Below, in pieces: positions 1 through 5,170 of a DNA stretch of 12,412 bases. Positions within the stretch are counted from its first letter, which is position 1; every line of letters starts with the position of its first letter. The notes under the pieces were generated by a model. That model ran no database searches. It saw only the letters and a program-made list of their open reading frames with translations, and had not been told where the DNA came from. The translations under genes were made by a program, and so were the position numbers. Origin of the DNA: Rhodobacter sp. (GTDB taxonomy: Bacteria; Pseudomonadota; Alphaproteobacteria; Rhodobacterales; Rhodobacteraceae); contig PNND01000088.1 in NCBI GenBank assembly GCA_013824045.1, positions 1 to 12,412 of the forward strand, read 5' to 3'.

Positions 1-1826
1 TTGCTTTTGCCGATCTCGGCGCACAGGTGGCGGCCTTCACCTGCGACCGGGCCGAGGTTCTGGGTCCCGGCGGCAGCATGGCCGATCCGCGCGGCCTGCG
101 TGGGCAGCCGCTCTCTGGGCGGCTGGGCGCGGGGATCGATCCCTGCGCCGCGCAGCAAAGCTTAGTGACGCTTGCGCCGGGGCAGACGGTGGAACTGCGC
201 CTGCTTCTGGGTCAGGCCGACACGATCGAATCCGCCCGTGCCTTGATCCGCCACCATCGCGACACCGATCTGGATGCGATGCAGGCCGATATCGCCGCCC
301 ATTGGGACGGCATCCTCGGCGCGGTGCAGGTGAAGACGCCTGACCGCGCCATGGACATCCTGTTGAACGGCTGGCTGCTCTATCAGACGCTTGCCTGCCG
401 CATCTGGGCCCGCGCCGGATTTTATCAGGCCAGCGGCGCCTATGGCTTCCGTGATCAGCTGCAAGACGGCATGGCGCTGACCTTCACCCGCCCCGACATG
501 ACGCGCGAACACCTCCTGCGCGCCGCCGCCCGGCAATTCCCCGAAGGCGATGTGCAGCACTGGTGGCTGCCCCATTCGGGGCAGGGCGTGCGCACCCATA
601 TCTCGGATGACAGGGTCTGGCTGGGCTTTGGCGTCGCCCGTTATGTGGCGGTGACAGGGGATGCAGGTATCCTCGACGAACCGCTCACCTTCCTCGAAGG
701 CCCGCCCGTCCCCCGTGGTCAGCATGATGCCTTCTACCAGCCCGACCTGTCGGATCAAACCGCCCCCCTGTTCGAACATTGCGCGCGCGGGCTTGATCAG
801 GCCATCGCGCTGACAGGCGAAAACGGCCTGCCGCTGATCGGCACGGGCGACTGGAACGATGGGATGAACCGCGTCGGCGAAGAGGGCAGGGGCACCAGCC
901 TCTGGCTCGGCTGGCTCCTGATCGCCACGCTGCGGATGATGGCCCCGTTGGCCGATGCGCGCGATCCCGCCCGCGCCACCCGCTGGCGCGCCCATGCCGA
1001 AGACCTGCGCGCCGCGATCGAGGCGGTGGGTTGGGACGGCGCATGGTATCGGCGCGGCACCTTCGACGATGGGTCATGGCTGGGGTCTGACCAATCCGAC
1101 GAATGCCGGATCGACTCCATCGCCCAATCCTGGGCGGTGTTGTCGGGGGCCGCCGATCCGGCCCGCGCGGCACAGGCCATGGCCTCGGTCGATCAGCACC
1201 TTATCCGCCCCGATCCGGGGCTGGCGCTGCTGTTCACCCCGCCCTTCGACCGCACCCTTCGCGATCCCGGCTACATCAAGGGCTACCCGCCCGGCCTGCG
1301 CGAAAACGGCGGTCAATACAGCCACGCCGCTATGTGGGCCGTTCTGGCCCATGCCAGATTGGGGCAGGGCGATAAGGCAGCGGCGCTGTTCGCGCTTCTC
1401 AACCCGATCAACCACAGCCGCACGCCCGCCGATGCCCTGCGCTACAAAGCCGAACCCTATGTCATCGCCGCCGATGTCTATTCCGTCGCCCCGCATGAAG
1501 GGCGGGCCGGCTGGTCGTGGTATACCGGCTCGGCAGGCTGGATGTACCGCGCCGGGATCGAGGGCATTCTTGGCCTTACGCGCTCAGGCGACACGCTGAT
1601 CTTCGATCCCTGCCTGCCCCCGGATTGGCCCGGCGTGACGCTGACCATCCGCCACGGTGCCTCGCGGGTTGAGGTAGAGGTGATCAATCCCGTCGATGGC
1701 GGAAACGGCATCGTGCTGGTCGCGCTGGACAGCCGCCCTGTCGCCCATGTGGGCGGCCCCTTCCACCTGCGCCTGAAACCCGGGGTCACGCATCTTCGCC
1801 TGACGCTGGGCCTGCCCCAGCCCTGA
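1..1826 (+). CDS. ndvB: Cyclic beta-1,2-glucan synthase, C-terminal part (5' end outside window)
   Basis: The reading frame is open from base 3, so the gene starts upstream and the GTG at 27 is not its start. About 607 codons are visible, out of a family size of roughly 2,800 residues. They match the C-terminal GH94 phosphorylase-like region of NdvB/ChvB. Recognisable blocks are LLYQTLACR, ASGAYGFRDQLQD, EGDVQHWWLP, GLPLIGTGDWNDGMNRVG, GYIKGYPPGLRENGGQYSHAAMWA and GWSWYTGSAGWMYR. The Asp in GDWNDG (codon at 849-851) sits where GH94 enzymes carry the general acid. In NdvB this region is known to act in controlling glucan chain length, while the upstream membrane GT84 region (not in the window) polymerises UDP-glucose. 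The product is a periplasmic cyclic glucan used in osmotic adaptation and host interaction. The stop codon is TGA at 1824-1826. Identification is secure; the state of the upstream part cannot be judged. Confidence 0.93.
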   Translation, partial: AFADLGAQVAAFTCDRAEVLGPGGSMADPRGLRGQPLSGRLGAGIDPCAAQQSLVTLAPGQTVELRLLLGQADTIESARALIRHHRDTDLDAMQADIAAHWDGILGAVQVKTPDRAMDILLNGWLLYQTLACRIWARAGFYQASGAYGFRDQLQDGMALTFTRPDMTREHLLRAAARQFPEGDVQHWWLPHSGQGVRTHISDDRVWLGFGVARYVAVTGDAGILDEPLTFLEGPPVPRGQHDAFYQPDLSDQTAPLFEHCARGLDQAIALTGENGLPLIGTGDWNDGMNRVGEEGRGTSLWLGWLLIATLRMMAPLADARDPARATRWRAHAEDLRAAIEAVGWDGAWYRRGTFDDGSWLGSDQSDECRIDSIAQSWAVLSGAADPARAAQAMASVDQHLIRPDPGLALLFTPPFDRTLRDPGYIKGYPPGLRENGGQYSHAAMWAVLAHARLGQGDKAAALFALLNPINHSRTPADALRYKAEPYVIAADVYSVAPHEGRAGWSWYTGSAGWMYRAGIEGILGLTRSGDTLIFDPCLPPDWPGVTLTIRHGASRVEVEVINPVDGGNGIVLVALDSRPVAHVGGPFHLRLKPGVTHLRLTLGLPQP

Positions 1827-1896
1827 GCCCCAACCCTGAGCCCCAACCTTAAACCCCGGCAATCCCGCAAAACTCACGGCATCCGCGCCCCATCTG

Positions 1897-1921
1897 GGAA
1901 CCAGAACCGACGCCGCGGGTT
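1897..1921 (+). promoter_or_regulatory. Near-consensus EcfG (general stress) promoter for the predicted sRNA
   Basis: GGAAC at 1897-1901 and GGTT at 1918-1921 are separated by 16 nt. The alphaproteobacterial EcfG consensus is GGAAC-N16/17-CGTT, so only the first -10 base differs. The GTT is 17 nt from GGAAC, exactly as at the two perfect plus-strand sites in this window. Transcription would be expected to start near 1928, right where the first RNA stem begins. Confidence 0.6.
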
Positions 1922-1927
1922 GGTTCT

Positions 1928-2029
1928 GTAGCGGAGGCAATTCCCTGTCCCACCTCCGTTCGGATATTGGTGCTTGGGTACCAGATATCGTGGCCGGAAT
2001 GGACTTTGCTCCATTCCGGCCGACTTTTT
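1928..2029 (+). ncRNA. Predicted general-stress small RNA with three stem-loops and a C-rich loop
   Basis: Three hairpins lie back to back between an EcfG-type promoter and an intrinsic terminator. Stem 1 pairs 1930-1937 with 1953-1960 (8 bp, one G-U, core CGGAGG/CCTCCG) around a 15-nt C-rich loop at 1938-1952 (CAATTCCCTGTCCCA). Stem 2 pairs 1963-1972 with 1979-1989 (GATATTGGTG against TACCA-g-ATATC, one bulged G) around the loop CTTGGG. Stem 3 is the terminator hairpin. The RNA would be about 100 nt. No ORF fits the interval. The layout resembles GsrN of Caulobacter crescentus, a sigT-dependent trans-acting sRNA with a C-rich loop, but homology by sequence is not claimed. The start near 1928 is inferred from promoter spacing. 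The region could instead be leader RNA of the next gene, but the terminator argues against that. Confidence 0.68.
1991..2029 (+). terminator. Rho-independent terminator
   Basis: GGCCGGAATGGA (1992-2003) pairs perfectly with TCCATTCCGGCC (2010-2021) around the 6-nt loop CTTTGC, with a further U-G pair (1991/2022). GAC and five T residues (2025-2029) follow. The T-run is only on the plus-strand 3' side, so it ends plus-strand transcripts: the predicted sRNA and any read-through from the glucan synthase gene. Confidence 0.85.
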
Positions 2030-2054
2030 CCCGCCCCTCCCGGACCCCCTTTTC

Positions 2055-2079
2055 GGAACCCCCACGCGCGCTTTGCGTT
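2055..2079 (+). promoter_or_regulatory. Consensus EcfG (general stress) promoter
   Basis: GGAAC (2055-2059), a 16-nt spacer and CGTT (2076-2079) exactly match the alphaproteobacterial EcfG consensus GGAAC-N16/17-CGTT. The start would be near 2086, giving a leader of about 40 nt before the ATG at 2127. Within that leader a 6-bp hairpin, CCGGGC-CAGAT-GCCCGG, lies at 2092-2108. The site directly precedes a general stress protein gene, which fits its expected role. Confidence 0.82.
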
Positions 2080-2126
2080 GACAGGGGTAGTCCGGGCCAG
2101 ATGCCCGGCGAAAAGGGAACGCAGCA

Positions 2127-2591
2127 ATGAGCAAGACCGAATTCTGGGACCGGGTTGAGACCGTCAATGCCGGGATGCTGGCCCCCGAGGGCAGCCCCCG
2201 CTGGGTGCCGATGTCACATTACGCCGACCGCGCCGACAACCGGCTGTGGTTCATCACCGCCAAGGGCACCGACATCATCGACAGGCTGGAAACCGGCCCA
2301 GCCCCCGGCACCTACCTGCTGGCCGACAATGGCAAGGGGCTGTTCGCGCAGGTCACCGGCACGCTTGCCCTGTCAGATGACCGCGCCAAGCTTGCAGAGC
2401 TGTGGGGCGCGATCGTCGAGACGTGGTTCGAAGGTGGCATCGATGATCCCGCCGTCCGGCTTGTGTCTATGCAGGTCGCGGGCGGCGAGGTCTGGCTTAC
2501 CCCCACCTCCGGCATCCGCTTTATGTTCAACATCGCCAAGGCCCGCTTGACCGGCGATGATCCCGATATGGGCGATCACTTCGCGCTGTGA
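2127..2591 (+). CDS. General stress protein, pyridoxamine 5'-phosphate oxidase-like flavoprotein
   Basis: The product is 154 aa, the usual size of the COG3871 general stress protein 26 group, which has the split-barrel flavin-binding fold of pyridoxamine phosphate oxidase. A strand-rich N-terminal half carries WVPMSHYAD and RLWFITAKGTD (residues 26-50), which would form the flavin-binding barrel. The C-terminal half has the group's LWGAIVETWFEGGIDDP pattern (92-108) and EVWLTP (121-126). Members bind FMN, FAD or F420-like cofactors and are stress-induced; the substrate is unknown. The start ATG at 2127 follows AAAAGGGA at a good ribosome-binding distance. The gene is alone between the sRNA terminator and a convergent regulator, and a consensus EcfG promoter lies 48 nt upstream, so it is probably expressed under general stress. 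The family call is firm; the biochemical role is open. Confidence 0.88.
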   Translation: MSKTEFWDRVETVNAGMLAPEGSPRWVPMSHYADRADNRLWFITAKGTDIIDRLETGPAPGTYLLADNGKGLFAQVTGTLALSDDRAKLAELWGAIVETWFEGGIDDPAVRLVSMQVAGGEVWLTPTSGIRFMFNIAKARLTGDDPDMGDHFAL

Positions 2592-2609
2592 CGTAAACCG
2601 CTCTACTCT

Positions 2610-2648
2610 CCGCCGCCGCTTTGGCCCGCTTTGGGGCATCGGCGGCGG
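2610..2648. terminator. Hairpin between convergent genes, possible terminator
   Basis: CCGCCGCCG (2610-2618) pairs perfectly with CGGCGGCGG (2640-2648) across a 21-nt loop. It lies in the 87-nt gap between the stress protein gene and the convergent regulator gene. Neither side has a T-run, so any terminator function, possibly in both directions, is an inference from position. Confidence 0.35.
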
Positions 2649-2654
2649 CCTGCA

Positions 2655-2684
2655 GCACGCGCCCTTAAGGCACGCGCCCTAAAG
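2655..2684. repeat. Two-copy 15-bp tandem repeat spanning a stop codon
   Basis: GCACGCGCCCTTAAG (2655-2669) is followed at once by GCACGCGCCCTAAAG (2670-2684); the copies differ at one base. The second copy contains the TAG stop of the minus-strand regulator (2679-2681), so a local duplication has probably added sequence around the 3' end of that gene. No function is evident. Confidence 0.6.
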
Positions 2685-3419
2685 AATCGGGCGCTTCTCT
2701 TCCTTCTCCGGCTCCACCATCGCAATCGCGGCCAGCCCGGCGCGATCCATCACCGACAGCATCCCGTCGGACCATGTCGCCACCTTGAGCGACCGCAACC
2801 GCGCCAGGGTCTTGTTGGTATGCACCAGCGACAGCCCCAGCGCATCGGCCAGATCCTGCTGGCGGAAGGGCAGGGGAACCGTGGCCGTATTCGCCCCCGA
2901 ACTGCCCAAACCCACCGCCCGCAACCGTTTTTCCACCCGCAAGAAGGCCCATGCGATCCGTTGTGCGGCATCCCGCTGGCCCAAAGTCGCGATAGTTTCC
3001 CCCAGAAAATGCTCCTCCACCGCCGCGATCCATGTCAGGTCATAGGCCCGGTTGGGCTGCGCGCGGAACAGGTTCCACAGATCGCTCCGCCGAAAGGCGC
3101 ACAGCACCATCGGCGTGCTGGCCTCGACCGAATGCTTCATCTCGCCCATCAGGCTGGCTTGCAAGCCAATGAAATCGCCTGGAAAAAGGAAGTTGATCAC
3201 CTGCCTGCGGCCATTTTCCAGCGTGGTGTAGCGCGTCCCCATCCCGCTGAAGATCGTGTAGATCTGCGGGCTGTTTGACCCTTCCATCAGCACGGTCGTG
3301 CCCGCATCCACGCTCAACTCGCCCGATTTGAACTGCATCATGAACTGCACCTCGTCCTCGGTGAAGGGAACGAACAGCGGCTGTTTGCGCAGCGGGCATT
3401 TATCGCAGGCAATGGTCAT
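2679..3419 (-). CDS. Crp/Fnr-family transcriptional regulator
   Basis: The product is 246 aa with the typical two-part build. An N-terminal cyclic-nucleotide-binding-type beta-barrel covers roughly residues 25-125 (GTTVLMEGS, YTIFSGMGTRY, NFLFPGDFIGLQ). A dimerisation helix (about 125-168) follows, then a winged helix with the recognition motif FRQQDLADALGLSLVHTNKTLARL (about 185-208). The N-terminus has CDKCPLR, so Cys5 and Cys8 form a CxxC, and one more Cys is at 107. Oxygen-sensing Fnr proteins need four Cys for their 4Fe-4S cluster and only three are present, so Fe-S sensing is doubtful and the ligand is unknown. The start at 3419 has GGAAGGGA about 9 nt upstream. The gene converges with the stress protein gene and is separated by a long gap from the sigma factor gene. 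Targets cannot be read from the window. Confidence 0.88.
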   Translation of the reverse strand: MTIACDKCPLRKQPLFVPFTEDEVQFMMQFKSGELSVDAGTTVLMEGSNSPQIYTIFSGMGTRYTTLENGRRQVINFLFPGDFIGLQASLMGEMKHSVEASTPMVLCAFRRSDLWNLFRAQPNRAYDLTWIAAVEEHFLGETIATLGQRDAAQRIAWAFLRVEKRLRAVGLGSSGANTATVPLPFRQQDLADALGLSLVHTNKTLARLRSLKVATWSDGMLSVMDRAGLAAIAMVEPEKEEKRPIL

Positions 3420-3720
3420 CAGAAAACATCCCTTCCTATGTCACAGATTAATGCGGGCCACGCTGACAGGGCGCATGGTTGGGTTGAAGTGGAGACCAGA
3501 TGTCACGACCGATTCCCGCCGACCCAACCCCGTTCGGGGCTAAGTCTCGCCCCGCGTCCCGGGGATCGGATGCCGGAAACCCACTTCGCTGCCCCGCCCG
3601 ATCCCGGTCTTCCGGGCCGGGCCCCCGCCGCAACCGCGATGCGCGTAACTGCCATCCGGATGCGGGCCGCTGATCTGAGGCCACGCTTCAGGTCGACCTG
3701 ACGACCGCGATCATCCGCAC

Positions 3721-3846
3721 CTAGGAAAACCGACATTGGATCAAACAGGCGGGCGCTGCGCTCCGCCCGATGACGCCATTTTCCAAAAGCGCGGCGATCC
3801 CCAGCAAAGAGAGACCCGCATTTTGCAAGAGCCCCTTTTTCATCAT
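3721..3846 (-). CDS. Possible small protein of 41 aa behind a stress-type promoter
   Basis: The frame starts at ATG 3846 (or the adjacent ATG 3843) and ends at TAG 3721-3723. The product would begin MMKKGLLQNAGLSLLGIAAL, a basic start followed by a leucine-rich stretch that could be a short hydrophobic helix or weak signal. GGGGA lies 6 nt before the start. A minus-strand EcfG-type promoter lies about 110 nt upstream. No family is recognised, and third-position GC is only moderate compared with neighbouring genes. It may be a chance ORF. Confidence 0.25.
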   Translation of the reverse strand: MMKKGLLQNAGLSLLGIAALLENGVIGRSAAPACLIQCRFS

Positions 3847-3965
3847 GGCATTCCCCGGCGCGCCGTCGCCCTGCACCAGACCCGCGCCTTTGCGCGCGAA
3901 CCGAAGGAGACGTCCTTGACCCTGCCATGCGACCCCCGCGCCTTCCTCTTGTCCGTGGCTGGTAA

Positions 3966-3991
3966 AACGCCTTCGCCGCTACATCGGTTCC
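3966..3991 (-). promoter_or_regulatory. EcfG-type promoter on the minus strand, upstream of the sigma factor gene
   Basis: Read on the minus strand, GGAAC (3991-3987), a 17-nt spacer and CGTT (3969-3966) match the EcfG consensus with the longer allowed spacing. Transcription would start near 3959 and run away from the sigma factor gene, over the possible 41-aa ORF and towards the Crp/Fnr-family regulator start, about 540 nt away. It could make a long leader for that regulator, a small ORF mRNA or another RNA. No terminator was seen in between. Confidence 0.5.
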
Positions 3992-4058
3992 CCGCCGCGG
4001 CACAGGCCGCCTTGGCAAGCATGTCGCAAACCACCCCGCAGCAGATGGAGGCCGGCCA

Positions 4059-4679
4059 ATGAACGTTGTCACCCTGCAAGGCACCCGCTTCACCACGGAT
4101 GCACACGCATCCTTGCGCCCCTGCCCGATCAACCCCCGCGATGAGGTGACGGCCTATCTCATGCCCCTGCGCGCCTTTGGCATCAGCCTGACAGGCAACC
4201 GTGCCGCCGCCGATGATCTGGTGCAGGACACCATCCTGAAAGCCTGGAGCAACATCGAAAAATTCCAGCCCGGCACCAACATGCAGGCATGGCTTTTCAC
4301 GATCCTGCGCAACACCTTCTATTCCGGCCGCCGCAAGCACCGCCGCGAGGTGCCCGATCCCGAAGGTCTGCACGCCGCCACCCTGTTCGAACTGCCCGCC
4401 CATAATGGCAGGCTGGCCTTCCGCGACTTCCACCGCGCCTTCGCGCAACTCTCCATCGAACATCGCGAGGTCCTGATCCTTGTCGGCGCATCGGGCTACT
4501 CCACCGAGGAAACCGCCGAACGGATCGGTATCGCCATCGGCACGGTAAAAAGCCGCACCAGCCGCGCCCGCAGACGGCTGGCCGAACTGATGGGGCTGGA
4601 GGATGCTGAACCCTTCGCCCCGCTTGCCGATCCGGCCACCCGCGCGGTCATGGGCGGATCGCTGGCCCGTCTCGCCTGA
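4059..4679 (+). CDS. ecfG: ECF sigma factor, EcfG-like (general stress response)
   Basis: The product is 206 aa and shows two sigma-70 domains. Region 2 (about 30-98) has LRAFGISLTGNRAAADDLVQDT and FQPGTNMQAWLFTILRNTFYS. Region 4 (about 124-176) has HREVLILVGASGYSTEETAE and IGTVKSRTSRARRRL. The FQPGTN-AWLFTILRN and LILVGASG-S-EE blocks are characteristic of the EcfG group, which directs the alphaproteobacterial general stress response and recognises GGAAC-N16/17-CGTT. ATG 4059 is preceded by GGAGG at an 8-nt distance and overlaps the stop of a 13-codon frame. No nepR or phyR is adjacent, so the usual anti-sigma partner switch, if present, is elsewhere. Family members are normally held inactive by NepR until phosphorylated PhyR removes it. 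Several matching promoters lie within 2.7 kb. A non-EcfG paralogue of the same broad group is the main alternative. Confidence 0.82.
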   Translation: MNVVTLQGTRFTTDAHASLRPCPINPRDEVTAYLMPLRAFGISLTGNRAAADDLVQDTILKAWSNIEKFQPGTNMQAWLFTILRNTFYSGRRKHRREVPDPEGLHAATLFELPAHNGRLAFRDFHRAFAQLSIEHREVLILVGASGYSTEETAERIGIAIGTVKSRTSRARRRLAELMGLEDAEPFAPLADPATRAVMGGSLARLA

Positions 4680-4703
4680 CCCTATCCCCTGCGCTTGGGA
4701 AAA

Positions 4704-4737
4704 GGCGCGGGGGGACAGGTCCCGATAAATCCGCGCC
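4704..4737 (+). other. Compound hairpin in the 3' region of the sigma factor gene
   Basis: GGCGCGG (4704-4710) pairs with CCGCGCC (4731-4737), and inside it GGGA (4712-4715) pairs with TCCC (4720-4723) around CAGG. It begins 25 nt after the sigma factor stop and ends just before the next promoter. There is no T-run, so it may be a weak terminator or an mRNA-stabilising end. Confidence 0.4.
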
Positions 4738-4742
4738 GACAG

Positions 4743-4767
4743 GGAACCGGGCCCACCGCCGCGCGTT
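4743..4767 (+). promoter_or_regulatory. Consensus EcfG (general stress) promoter before the small membrane protein/Mla operon
   Basis: GGAAC (4743-4747), a 16-nt spacer and CGTT (4764-4767) exactly match the EcfG consensus. The start would be near 4774, about 205 nt before the ATG of the small membrane protein at 4979. This places the small membrane protein, and by coupling probably the downstream transport genes, under the adjacent sigma factor. Confidence 0.82.
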
Positions 4768-4773
4768 AACAGG

Positions 4774-4978
4774 CCGATGAACGTTCCGGGGCAACGCGCG
4801 ACAGGTCAGGAAAGGTCAGCCGGTTCAGGCTGGCCCTCCGCAAGCCCTGTCTGCCGCCAAGCCCGGCACCGGGACGCAAGATCACCCCCGGATGCGGGCC
4901 TTCTGCCCGCATTCCCCGCAGTCGGCCCTTCGCACAGCGCCGGGCCGGGCTTCACCCCAAACCGAACAGGATCTTCCC
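4774..4978 (+). other. Long structured 5' leader of the small membrane protein gene
   Basis: About 205 nt separate the predicted start from the ATG. Two strong hairpins are present: GGTCAGCC (4814-4821) with GGCTGGCC (4828-4835), 8 bp with one G-U, loop GGTTCA; and 4890-4899 with 4905-4914, 10 bp with one G-U, loop CTTCT. CCCGG-CA-CCGGG also lies at 4862-4873. No T-run follows any of them, and no known riboswitch is recognised. Small open frames here look like shadows. Confidence 0.4.
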
Positions 4979-5170
4979 ATGTCGCTTGTCTCCCTCGTCG
5001 TCACACTGATCGTCGTCGGCATTCTTCTCTGGCTCGTGAACACCTACCTGCCGATGGACCGCAAGATCAAAACGATCCTCAACGTCGTCGTCGTGATCTT
5101 TGTCATCCTCTGGATCCTGAACGGAACCGGCGTTCTGGGCGGGCTGAATGGCATTACCGTCGGCGGCTGA
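4979..5170 (+). CDS. Small inner-membrane protein, Thivi_2564 type
   Basis: The product is 63 aa and almost entirely hydrophobic: one membrane helix at about residues 3-22 (VSLVVTLIVVGILLWLVNTY), a short loop with PMDRKIK, and a second helix at about 32-50 (ILNVVVVIFVILWILNGTGV). The small size, the LLWLVN-PMD-IK-ILN pattern and the two helices fit the Thivi_2564 family of small membrane proteins, whose function is unknown. ATG 4979 has AGGA about 8 nt upstream. It is the first gene after a consensus EcfG promoter, and its last 23 nt overlap the start of the next gene in another frame, so the two are likely co-translated. A stress-related role at the inner membrane, tied to the lipid transport genes, is an inference from context. 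Confidence 0.82.
   Translation: MSLVSLVVTLIVVGILLWLVNTYLPMDRKIKTILNVVVVIFVILWILNGTGVLGGLNGITVGG

Larger units (their letters stand above)
3420..4058. other. 639-nt gap between divergent regulator and sigma factor genes
   Basis: No convincing standard-length gene is seen on either strand; the long open frames here give Arg/Pro-rich translations typical of GC-rich shadows. It holds a CCCC-GTTC-GGGG hairpin near 3529-3540, a patch with less GC around 3720-3850, a minus-strand EcfG-type promoter (3966-3991) and a possible 41-codon minus-strand ORF. No NepR-like anti-sigma gene was found, and no EcfG consensus faces the sigma factor gene on the plus strand. A 13-codon frame (4021-4062, ending TTPQQMEAGQ) overlaps the sigma factor start codon at ATGA and could couple translation. 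Confidence 0.6.

Noticed and set aside
27..29. GTG at 27 as the true start of the first gene
   Set aside because: The frame is open to the window edge and the product matches only the C-terminal region of a very large enzyme.
2078..2083. TTGACA as a sigma-70 -35 element before the stress protein gene
   Set aside because: No -10-like hexamer lies 16-18 nt downstream (ATGCCC and neighbours), and the bases are better explained as the -10 region of an exact EcfG promoter.
3724..3760. Fnr box near TTGGATCAAA in the gap
   Set aside because: It does not fit TTGAT-N4-ATCAA, and no other half-site of the right spacing was seen.
3736..4062. Plus-strand 108-codon frame before the sigma factor, considered as NepR-like anti-sigma
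   Set aside because: It lacks the NepR helices and the LRRLYDDVLNEPIPDRF-type pattern, is low in hydrophobic structure, and has no convincing ribosome-binding site at its start.
3503..4132. Long minus-strand open frame across the gap
   Set aside because: The translation is rich in Arg, Gly and Ala with no family pattern, and it runs antisense into the start of the sigma factor gene; typical GC-rich shadow.
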